Part shown: one piece after another, positions 55,513 through 62,616 of the stretch
Numbering within the stretch: the first letter of the stretch is position 1
How the letters are laid out: each line of letters opens with the position of its first letter
Assembly: GCF_016722785.1 (NCBI RefSeq)
Contig: NZ_JAEQNE010000001.1
Coordinates: 496,001 to 560,000 of the forward strand
Length of the DNA stretch: 64,000 bases
Reading direction: 5' to 3'
From: Ramlibacter monticola
Lineage (GTDB): Bacteria > Pseudomonadota > Gammaproteobacteria > Burkholderiales > Burkholderiaceae_C
Made by a program: the position numbers and the translations under genes
Notes under the pieces: generated by a model
What the model saw: only the letters and a program-made list of their open reading frames with translations
What the model was told of the DNA's origin: nothing
Database searches by the model: none

Positions 55513-57435
55513 TCACTGGGTCGGCGCTTCGGCCTTGGGCTTCGCCACCAGGATCTCCGCCTTGTAGCGGTCCTTCAGCACCGTGTAGTACGCCATCGCC
55601 TCGTCGCGGGCCCAGGCCTGGGTGAACTGCTGCAGTTCCTGCTGCGCCTGCTGCGGGGGCGACGTCTCGCGCGCCAGCACCTTGTTCACCTTCACGATGG
55701 CATAGCCTTCCGCGCCCAGGTCCACGCCCACCAGCGCGGGCAGCTTGGCCGGGTCGGCGCGCAGGGCGGCCTCCGTGACCTTGGGCGGCTGCTTGGCGTC
55801 CGTGCGGGAGAGGGTCACCGCTTCGCCGACCTGCGCACTGGCCGGGTTGGCCTTCCACGCCGCCAGCCTGGCTTCGCCTTCCTTGCGCGCGAGTTCCGCG
55901 GCCTTGCTCGCGACCACGCGCTCGCGCACCGTCGCCTTCACTTCCTCGAAGGGGCGCGTGCGGGCCGGCGAGTACTGCGTGACCCGACCCGAGACCATCT
56001 GGCTGGGCCCGAATTCCACCGCCTCGGTGTTGCGCTTGCGCTCCGTCGCGTCCGGCGAGAACAGCGCCTGCAGGAACTTCGGGTTCGCCAGCGGCCCGGT
56101 GGTGCCCGGCTGGGGATTGCGCACGACGGCCGGCGCCGTGCGGACCTCCAGCTTCAGCTTGTCGGCCACCGGCTTGAGCGAGTCCGATTGCTCGTAGACC
56201 GTGTTGCTGAAGGTCTCGGCCGCCTCGGCGTACTTCTTCTGGGCCTGCTCCTTGCGCAGGGCCTCTTCGAGCTGCGGCTTCACTTCCTCGAAGGTGCGCT
56301 GCTTGGGCACCTTCAGGTCGGTCAGCTTGATGATGTGGTAGCCGAACTCGGTCTGGACCGGGCCGGCGACCTCGCCCTTGTTCTTCATGCCGAACACGGC
56401 GTCCTCGAAGGGCTTGGTCATCGCGCCGCGCTGGAAGAAGTCCAGGTCGCCGCCGTTGGCCGCGGAGCCCGGGTCCTGCGAGTTCTTCTTCGCCAGTTCG
56501 GCGAAGCTGTCCGGGTTCTTCTTCACCTGGGCCAGGAGTTCGTCCGCCTTGGCCTTGGCCTTGTCCTTGTCGGCCTGCGGCGCGCCCTGGGGCACGGCGA
56601 TCAGGATGTGGCTCGCCCGGCGCTCCTCCGGCCCGCCGCCGACGCGGCCCGCGTTCTGCTCGTAGTAGGTCTTCAGGTCCGCCTCGTTGAGCGTGATGCC
56701 CTTCTGCACGGAGGCCAGGTCCAGCACCACGTACTCGATGCTCGCCTGCTCGGGCGACTGGAACTGCTGCGGGTTCTCCTTGTAGAACGCCTGCAGTTCG
56801 GCGTCGGTGGGCTCCACCTTCGCCTTGAAGTCGGCGGCGTTGAAGCGCGCGATCTGCGCCTCGCGGCGCTCGAAGTAGCTGCCCAGGGCCACGGCGGCCT
56901 GGGCCGGCGGCGTGAAGGACGACTGGCCCACGCCCCCGAGCACCTGGCGCGTCGCGATGTCGTTGCGCACCTGGTTCTCGAACATCTGCGGCGACATGCC
57001 GCGCTGGGCGAGTAGCTGCTCGTAGCGCTTCAGGTCCAGCTTGCCGTCGGGACCGCGCAGCGCGCCGATCACCTCGTTGGTCTGCAGCTCGCGCGCGAGG
57101 CGCTGGTCGGCCACCAGCAGGTGCTGGTGCTCGACGGCGGCGGCAAGCACGCGGTCCCGCACCAACTGCTCCAGCGTGCCGTACTTCGCTTGGGGCGAAT
57201 CCAGCAGCTTCGCATCGATGCCGGGCATCTGCTCGCGCAGGCGGTCGACCTGCCGCTTGTGCGCCTCGTCCCAGTCCTGCTGGTTGATCTCGTGGCCATC
57301 CACCTTGGCGACGGCGTCGCCGCGCTCGCGCATCCGGTTGTAGCCCTGGAGGCCGAACAGCACGAAGGACGGCACGATCAGGAGGAACAGCACCAGCTGC
57401 ATCCACTTGGTGTGCTTGCGGACGAAATCAAACAT
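55513..57435 (-). CDS. ppiD: Periplasmic chaperone PpiD (SurA N-terminal/PpiC)
   Basis: 640 aa, membrane-anchored by one helix near residues 12-30 (WMQLVLFLLIVPSFVLFGL). The long SurA_N-like chaperone region precedes one parvulin (PpiC) domain at about 270-370 (RASHILIAVPQG, FELGYHIIKL-like FGYHIIKL). A second, degenerate C-terminal chaperone segment follows. PpiD helps secreted proteins leave the SecYEG translocon. The ATG at 57435 was chosen (MFDFVRKHTKW) over an upstream ATG. It follows hup and tRNA-Val after a terminator. Confidence 0.93.
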   Translation of the reverse strand: MFDFVRKHTKWMQLVLFLLIVPSFVLFGLQGYNRMRERGDAVAKVDGHEINQQDWDEAHKRQVDRLREQMPGIDAKLLDSPQAKYGTLEQLVRDRVLAAAVEHQHLLVADQRLARELQTNEVIGALRGPDGKLDLKRYEQLLAQRGMSPQMFENQVRNDIATRQVLGGVGQSSFTPPAQAAVALGSYFERREAQIARFNAADFKAKVEPTDAELQAFYKENPQQFQSPEQASIEYVVLDLASVQKGITLNEADLKTYYEQNAGRVGGGPEERRASHILIAVPQGAPQADKDKAKAKADELLAQVKKNPDSFAELAKKNSQDPGSAANGGDLDFFQRGAMTKPFEDAVFGMKNKGEVAGPVQTEFGYHIIKLTDLKVPKQRTFEEVKPQLEEALRKEQAQKKYAEAAETFSNTVYEQSDSLKPVADKLKLEVRTAPAVVRNPQPGTTGPLANPKFLQALFSPDATERKRNTEAVEFGPSQMVSGRVTQYSPARTRPFEEVKATVRERVVASKAAELARKEGEARLAAWKANPASAQVGEAVTLSRTDAKQPPKVTEAALRADPAKLPALVGVDLGAEGYAIVKVNKVLARETSPPQQAQQELQQFTQAWARDEAMAYYTVLKDRYKAEILVAKPKAEAPTQ

Positions 57436-57461
57436 GTTCGGGTTCTCGAAACAGGACAAAC

Positions 57462-57486
57462 AAAAAGGCGAACCAGGTTCGCCTTT
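57462..57486 (-). terminator. Terminator after tRNA-Val
   Basis: 11-bp stem (57464-57474/57476-57486) that in the minus direction is followed by TTTTTGTTTG. It lies just after tRNA-Val and before ppiD. Confidence 0.8.
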
Positions 57487-57492
57487 CTTCGT

Positions 57493-57568
57493 TGGTGGGT
57501 GCTGACGGGTTCGAACCGCCGACCTACGCCTTGTAAGGGCGCCGCTCTACCAGCTGAGCTAAGCACCC
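57493..57568 (-). tRNA. tRNA-Val (TAC)
   Basis: On the minus strand: acceptor GGGTGCT, D-arm TAGCTCAGCTGGTAGAGC, anticodon loop CTTACAA with anticodon TAC, T-arm with GGTTCGAACC, discriminator A and encoded CCA. The loop and stems pair normally. It lies between hup and ppiD on the same strand, probably processed from the hup transcript. Confidence 0.97.
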
Positions 57569-57585
57569 CACCGGGTGAGGACCGA

Positions 57586-57858
57586 TCAGTTCAGCGCATC
57601 CTTGAGCGCCTTGCCGGGACGGAACTTGGGTACCTTGGCGGCCTTGATTTTAATCTGTGCGCCGGTCCGGGGATTCCGGCCGCTGCGGGCGGCCCGTTTG
57701 CCCACCGCGAAAGTGCCGAATCCGACGAGCGAGACCGAGCCGCCTTTTTTCAGCGTGGTCTTCACCGCGCCGATCATCGATTCCAGGGCGCGCGTCGCGG
57801 CGGCCTTGGAGATGTCGGCGTGCTTGGCGATGTGCTCGATCAATTCGGTCTTGTTCAC
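57586..57858 (-). CDS. hup: DNA-binding protein HU
   Basis: 90-aa histone-like nucleoid protein. It begins [21 protein letters not shown] and has the beta-arm [20 protein letters not shown] and the tail [15 protein letters not shown]. The start is a GTG with GGAGGGG upstream. Position next to ppiD is conserved in proteobacteria (hupB-ppiD). tRNA-Val is inserted between them. Confidence 0.97.
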   Translation of the reverse strand: MNKTELIEHIAKHADISKAAATRALESMIGAVKTTLKKGGSVSLVGFGTFAVGKRAARSGRNPRTGAQIKIKAAKVPKFRPGKALKDALN

Positions 57859-57905
57859 AGGGGAGCCCCTCCGAAGGCTGGGATGAGTGTAGGACGCGTC
57901 TCTTC

Positions 57906-57963
57906 AAAAATTTGTCTCCCGTTCCCGCGTCGCGAAGGGCGCCTGTGGCGGGAAGGGGAGACA
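57906..57963 (-). terminator. Terminator-like hairpin after the dehydrogenase
   Basis: 16-bp arms with one mismatch (57913-57928/57948-57963), a 19-base loop, then TTTTT in the minus direction. It lies 148 bases after the dehydrogenase stop. A second hairpin without T-run (58074-58082/58093-58101) is closer to the stop. Confidence 0.55.
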
Positions 57964-58111
57964 GTTCGGGCGGCCAGAGCGGCCACTGAAGCGATTAGAA
58001 ACAGCCCATCAGGCCGTGTCAATACGGCGGGCGGCAATACAACACGCGGCCCCGCATTCCTGCGCGAAAGTGCTGCTGCGCCACGTGGGTGCGGCGCAGC
58101 AAGCGCCTGCG

Positions 58112-59197
58112 TCAGAGGGCCGCGGCGATCGCCTTGCCCACGTCGGTGGTGCTGGCCTTGCCCCCAATGTCGCCCGTGCGCGGCGCGCCGGACTTCGGAT
58201 CGAGCACCGTCTCGATCGCCTGCAGGATCGCGTCGTGCGCGTCCTTGTGGCCCAGGAACTCCAGCATCATCGCGCCGCACCAGATCTGGCCGATGGGGTT
58301 GGCGATGTTCTTGCCGTAGATGTCCGGCGCCGAGCCGTGCACGGGCTCGAACAGCGAAGGGAACTTGCGGTCCGGGTTGAGGTTCGCGCTCGGCGCGATG
58401 CCGATCGTGCCGGTGCAGGCCGGGCCCAGGTCGGACAGGATGTCGCCGAACAGGTTGCTCGCCACCACGACGTCGAAGAAGTCCGGGCGCTGCACGAAGT
58501 GCGCAGTGAGGATGTCGATGTGGAACTTGTCGGTCTTCACCTCGGGGTACTTCTTCGCCATCTCGGCGACGCGCTCGTCCCAGTAGGGCATGGTGATCGC
58601 GATGCCGTTGGACTTGGTGGCGCTGGTCAGGTGCTTCTTCGGGCGCTTCTGCGCCAGCTCGAAGGCGAACTTCAGGACGCGGTCCACGCCGTGGCGCGAC
58701 ATCACCGTCTCCTGCATCACGATCTCGCGCTCGGTGCCGGGGTACATGCGGCCGCCGATGGAGGAGTACTCGCCCTCGGTGTTCTCGCGCACGATGTACA
58801 TGTCGATCTCGCCCGGCTCGCGCCTGCTGCCGTCCTTGCGCACGACGGGGGCGATGATGCCGGGCATCAGGCGGGCGGGACGCAGGTTCACGTACTGGTC
58901 GAACTCGCGGCGGAACAGCAGCAGCGATTGCCACAGCGAGACGTGGTCGGCGATCTTCTCGGGCCAACCCACGGCGCCGAAGAAGATGGCGTCGTGGCCG
59001 CCGACCTGCTCCTTCCAGTTGTCCGGCATGTACTGGCCGTGCTTCTCGCAATAGTCCCAGCTGGAGAAGTCGAAGTGGTCGAACTGGAGGTCGATGCCGA
59101 ACTTGCGTGCGGCGGCGTCCACCACGCGCACGCCCTCGGGCATGACTTCCTTGCCGATGCCGTCGCCGGGGATGACTGCGATGCGTTTCTTGCTCAA
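58112..59197 (-). CDS. Tartrate/D-malate-type dehydrogenase (IMDH family)
   Basis: 361-aa NAD-dependent beta-decarboxylating dehydrogenase. It has VIPGDGIGKEVMPEG at 8-22, RPARLMPGI, VRENTEGEYSSIGG near 140, SNLFGDILSDL and FEPVHGSAPDI. The Tyr/Ser pattern in EGEYSSIG and the length favour the tartrate dehydrogenase/D-malate group (TtuC, DmlA) over LeuB or Icd. The start is a TTG at 59197 with AGGAG 7 bases upstream, overlapping the hydrolase stop (TTGA). Substrate specificity cannot be fixed from sequence. Confidence 0.87.
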   Translation of the reverse strand: MSKKRIAVIPGDGIGKEVMPEGVRVVDAAARKFGIDLQFDHFDFSSWDYCEKHGQYMPDNWKEQVGGHDAIFFGAVGWPEKIADHVSLWQSLLLFRREFDQYVNLRPARLMPGIIAPVVRKDGSRREPGEIDMYIVRENTEGEYSSIGGRMYPGTEREIVMQETVMSRHGVDRVLKFAFELAQKRPKKHLTSATKSNGIAITMPYWDERVAEMAKKYPEVKTDKFHIDILTAHFVQRPDFFDVVVASNLFGDILSDLGPACTGTIGIAPSANLNPDRKFPSLFEPVHGSAPDIYGKNIANPIGQIWCGAMMLEFLGHKDAHDAILQAIETVLDPKSGAPRTGDIGGKASTTDVGKAIAAAL

Positions 59198-60078
59198 GGC
59201 TTGCTCCTGAAAAAAGAGAGGGTTTCGTCCAGCAGAAGGGTCGGGGCCTCTTCCGCGACGTAGTGGCCGCAGGGCAGGCTGCGGCCCGAGAACCGGCTGG
59301 CGAAGCCGGCCCACAGGGCCGGCACGTCGAAGCAGCGGCCGACCGCGCCGAACTCGCCCCACAGCACGCGCAGCGGCTGCGCGAGGCGCTGCCCCGCAGC
59401 CTGGTCCTGCTGGTCGTGTTCGAGGTCGATGCCGGCGCTCGCGCGGTAGTCGGCGCAGATGGATTCCGGGGTGCCGGCGATCGCCGCGCAGCGTTCGTAT
59501 TCGGCCAGCGCCTCGGGCGCGAAGGCCGCCAATCCGGCGTGGCGCGCGCCCATCACCGAGCGCACGTAGCGGCGCGGGTCCGACGCGATCAGCGCCTCCG
59601 GCAGCGGCGGCGGCTGGATCAGGAAGAACCAGTGCCAGTAGGCACGCGCGAAGGCCTCGCCAGTGTGGCGGTACATGGCCAGCGTGGGCGCGATGTCCAG
59701 CAGCATCAGCCGCTCGACGCGCTCCGGGTGGTCCTGCGCCAGCCGGTGGGCGACCCGCGCGCCCCGGTCGTGGGCCAGCACCTGGAAGCGCTCGTGCCCC
59801 AGCGCGCGCATGACGTGGACGGCGTCGAGCGCCATCTCCCGCTTGGCGTACGCGGCCGAATCGGCGCCGGCGGCGGGCCGGCCCGAATCGCCGTAGCCGC
59901 GCAGGTCCATCAGCAACAGCTGGAAGCGCCCGGCCAGCTGCGGGGCGACGCGGTGCCACATCGCATGCGTCTGCGGATGGCCGTGCAGCAGCAGCAGAGG
60001 CTCGCCCTGCCCCGCGCGGCGCACGTGCAGCGCGACGCCGTCACGCGCGATCCGCAGGGTTTCGAAGCCATCCAGCAT
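59194..60078 (-). CDS. Haloacetate/fluoroacetate dehalogenase-like hydrolase
   Basis: 294-aa alpha/beta hydrolase. All residues known to matter in fluoroacetate dehalogenase (RPA1163 type) appear in order: nucleophile Asp104 and Arg105/Arg108 in AHDRGARVAHRL, Asp128 in LLDIAPT, halide-binding His149/Trp150 in AYWHWFF, Tyr211 in CADYRAS and His272 in CGHYVAEEAP. Such enzymes split haloacetate to glycolate and halide. The start ATG at 60078 follows a 75-bp divergent gap with LysR. Coupled by TTGA to the dehydrogenase. An epoxide hydrolase is the main alternative. Confidence 0.8.
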   Translation of the reverse strand: MLDGFETLRIARDGVALHVRRAGQGEPLLLLHGHPQTHAMWHRVAPQLAGRFQLLLMDLRGYGDSGRPAAGADSAAYAKREMALDAVHVMRALGHERFQVLAHDRGARVAHRLAQDHPERVERLMLLDIAPTLAMYRHTGEAFARAYWHWFFLIQPPPLPEALIASDPRRYVRSVMGARHAGLAAFAPEALAEYERCAAIAGTPESICADYRASAGIDLEHDQQDQAAGQRLAQPLRVLWGEFGAVGRCFDVPALWAGFASRFSGRSLPCGHYVAEEAPTLLLDETLSFFRSKP

Positions 60079-60137
60079 GGGCGGAATTCTGGACCCCGGG
60101 CGGGGCCGCCGCAAGCAATAATCCGGCAAGGGATTCT

Positions 60138-60150
60138 TTCCGATCCGGAA
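60138..60150. promoter_or_regulatory. Dyad in LysR/hydrolase divergent gap
   Basis: TTCCG-ATC-CGGAA, a 13-base perfect dyad just before the lysR ATG and 60 bases from the hydrolase start. It is a plausible LysR-type operator, but the usual T-N11-A form is not clear. Confidence 0.35.
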
Positions 60151-60153
60151 GCA

Positions 60154-61119
60154 ATGCAGCCTCAACTGGAACGCGCCGACCTGGAACTGCTGCTCGCCAT
60201 CCGCGGGCACGGCAGCCTCGCCGGCGCAGCCTCGGCGGCCGACGTCGTGCCTTCGGTGATCACCAAGCGGCTCGCTGCGCTGGAGGCGCGGCTGGGCCTC
60301 AAGCTGTTCCAGCGCACGACGCGGCGCGTGGTGCCCACGGCCGAAGGCGAGGCGCTGTGCGAACGCGCCACGGGCCTGCTGGCGGGCTTCCATGCCATGG
60401 AGGCCGAGCTGCAGGAGCGGCACAAGGAGCCGGTCGGGCGCATCCGGCTGGCCGCCACCTTCGGCTTCGGCCGCGTCTGGCTCGGCCCCGCGATCGCCGA
60501 CTTCCAGCAGCGCCATCCGCAGCTGGACGTGCAGTTGCAGCTCACCGAGCAACTGCCCGACCTGGCGGTGGAAGGGTTCGACGGAGCCGTGTGGCTGTGG
60601 GCCGTGCGGGGGCCGCGGGCCAGCGAATGGACGGGCCGCCGGCTCGCCCGCAACCAGCGCGTGCTGGTGGCCGCGCCAGACTACCTGCGCCGGCGCGGCG
60701 CGCCCGCGACCGTGGAGGAACTCGCTGCCCACGACTGCCTCGTCGTGCGCGAGAACGAACGCTTCGACGTCTGGCGCCTGCAGCGCGAGCGCGACCGGGC
60801 CGAGGTGCGCGTCCGCGTCGGCGGGCCCTTGTCCTCCAACTCGGGCGAGCTGGTGCGCGACTGGTGCCTGGCCGGCCACGGCATCATGCTGCGCAGCCTG
60901 TGGGACATCGCCGGCGCCCTCGCCACCGGCGAGCTGGTGCGGGTGCTTCCCGGCCACGCGATGACGGACGCGGACATCCACTGGCTCGCGCCGCACAGCG
61001 CCAGCACGCCCAAGCGCATCCGGCTGCTGGTGGACTACCTGGCGGAACGCTTCCGCAGCGAACCCTGGAAACTCACGAGCGCCCCGGCCGCACGACCAGG
61101 CTCACGCCCACGGCGGTGA
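60154..61119 (+). CDS. LysR-family transcriptional regulator
   Basis: 321 aa. An N-terminal helix-turn-helix (LLLAIRGHGSLAGAASAADVVPSVITKRLAALEARLGLKLF, in parts; about 10-60) is followed by a substrate-binding domain (about 90-300; VGRIRLAATFGFGRVWLGPA, then LPDLAVEGFDGAVWL). It is divergent from the dehalogenase-like hydrolase and probably regulates it. The C-terminal end overlaps the convergent EamA gene by 47 bases. Confidence 0.93.
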   Translation: MQPQLERADLELLLAIRGHGSLAGAASAADVVPSVITKRLAALEARLGLKLFQRTTRRVVPTAEGEALCERATGLLAGFHAMEAELQERHKEPVGRIRLAATFGFGRVWLGPAIADFQQRHPQLDVQLQLTEQLPDLAVEGFDGAVWLWAVRGPRASEWTGRRLARNQRVLVAAPDYLRRRGAPATVEELAAHDCLVVRENERFDVWRLQRERDRAEVRVRVGGPLSSNSGELVRDWCLAGHGIMLRSLWDIAGALATGELVRVLPGHAMTDADIHWLAPHSASTPKRIRLLVDYLAERFRSEPWKLTSAPAARPGSRPRR

Positions 61120-61981
61120 GCGCCATGCCGCCGAGGATGAGGGCGGTGATCGGCTCGCCGAACAGCACCCAGGCCATCAGCGCGGTCGTGGGCGGCACGA
61201 GGTACATGAGACTGCTCACCGTCGTGGCCGCGCCGCGCTGGATCAGCAGGTACAGCAGGGAGCTGCCCCCCAGCGTCATGCCCAGAACCGACCAGGCCAG
61301 CGAGCCGACCAGCTCGCGGTTGAGGGCGCCGTCCGGCAGCATCCAGCGCATGCCCTCGTTTTCCAGCAGGGCCAGGGGCAAGGTGACGGCGAACGCCGCG
61401 GCCAGTTGCACGAGGTTGGCCGTGCGCACGTCGCAGGGCTGCACGAAGCGCTTCTGGTACAGCGTGCCCGCGGTGATGGCGAACAGCGCGATCACCGCGC
61501 ACGCCAGGTTGAGCGGGCCGACCTCGCCGAAGCCGAGCTTCTGCCACACCACCAGGAGCAGCCCGAAGAGGCCCAGGCCCAGCCCCGCCCATTGCCGTCC
61601 GCGCACTTCGCCGCCCCGGGCCGAGATCCAGATCGCCGTCAGGACGGGCTGCAGCCCCACCAGCAGCGCCGACAGCCCCGCGCCCATGCCGTTCTTCACG
61701 GCGGCCCAGACGCCGCCCAGGTACCCCGCGTGCATCAGGATGCCGGCCACCGCGAGATGGCCCCACTGTGCCCGGCCGCGCGGCCAGGCGGCGCGGGCCA
61801 GCAGCGCCCAGACCAGGAACATCGCCACCGAACACGCGTAGCGCAGCGACAGGAACTTCAGGGGCGGCGCGTACGGCATCGCGTAGCGGGCGACGATGAA
61901 GCCGGTGCTCCAGATCACCACGAAGACGGCGGGCATGGCCCGCAGCAGCGCGCCGGGACGCTGCGCGACGGCGCTGGTCAT
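61073..61981 (-). CDS. EamA/DMT-family transporter
   Basis: 302 aa with ten predicted helices in two EamA repeats: first half FVVIWSTGFIVARYAMPYAPPL (in parts) and GVWAAVKNGMGAGLSALLVGLQPV; second half AGTLYQKRF and SSLMYLVPPTTALMAWVLFGE. DMT exporters carry amino acids, purines or other metabolites out of the cell; the substrate is unknown. It starts 4 bases after the pgsA stop and is co-transcribed with it. Its last 47 bases overlap the convergent lysR gene. Confidence 0.92.
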   Translation of the reverse strand: MTSAVAQRPGALLRAMPAVFVVIWSTGFIVARYAMPYAPPLKFLSLRYACSVAMFLVWALLARAAWPRGRAQWGHLAVAGILMHAGYLGGVWAAVKNGMGAGLSALLVGLQPVLTAIWISARGGEVRGRQWAGLGLGLFGLLLVVWQKLGFGEVGPLNLACAVIALFAITAGTLYQKRFVQPCDVRTANLVQLAAAFAVTLPLALLENEGMRWMLPDGALNRELVGSLAWSVLGMTLGGSSLLYLLIQRGAATTVSSLMYLVPPTTALMAWVLFGEPITALILGGMALTAVGVSLVVRPGRS

Positions 61982-61985
61982 GCGG

Positions 61986-62555
61986 CTACTTCTTCACCCG
62001 CCGGCGGATTTCCGGCAGCGCCTTCTGCAGGTAGTAGACCATCGACCACACGGTCAGGATCGCCGAGGTCCAGATCAGCCAGGTGCCCCACACGCGCGTG
62101 TCGATCACGCCCAGCAGGCGGCCTTCGAACAGCAGGAAGGGGATGGCGACCATCTGCACCGTCGTCTTGACCTTGCCGATCATGTGGACGGCGACGCTGC
62201 GCGAGGCGCCGATCTGCGCCATCCACTCGCGCAGGGCGGAGATGGCGATCTCTCGCCCGATGATGATCAAGGCCACGAACACGTCGGCCCGCTGCAGGTC
62301 CACCAGCACCAGCAGGGAGGCGCAGACGAGGAACTTGTCGGCCACCGGGTCGAGGAAGGCGCCGAACGCGGACGCCTGATTCAGCTTGCGCGCGAGATAG
62401 CCGTCCAGCCAGTCGGTGGCGGCGAACACGACGAACATCACCGTCGCGATGAGGTTCTGCATCCGGTGCTCGAGCCCCAGGTAGAACACCCCCACCAGCA
62501 AGGGGATCGCGATGATCCGCGTCCAGGTGAGGAGGGTCGGGACCGTGAAGAACAT
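61986..62555 (-). CDS. pgsA: CDP-diacylglycerol-glycerol-3-phosphate phosphatidyltransferase
   Basis: 189-aa membrane enzyme making phosphatidylglycerophosphate. The CDP-alcohol phosphotransferase motif DGX2ARX8GX3DX3D is present in DWLDGYLARKLNQASAFGAFLDPVADK (about 50-75, read in parts). Starting at 62555 (MFFTVPTLLTWTRI) gives the usual length (E. coli PgsA 182); the frame runs 12 codons upstream. It follows uvrC, the classic uvrC-pgsA order. Confidence 0.95.
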   Translation of the reverse strand: MFFTVPTLLTWTRIIAIPLLVGVFYLGLEHRMQNLIATVMFVVFAATDWLDGYLARKLNQASAFGAFLDPVADKFLVCASLLVLVDLQRADVFVALIIIGREIAISALREWMAQIGASRSVAVHMIGKVKTTVQMVAIPFLLFEGRLLGVIDTRVWGTWLIWTSAILTVWSMVYYLQKALPEIRRRVKK

Positions 62556-62616
62556 AGAGCGCGATTCTGGCATGCCTCGGACCCCCGTCATCCGCGCGTC
62601 CGCGGGGAATGGCCAA

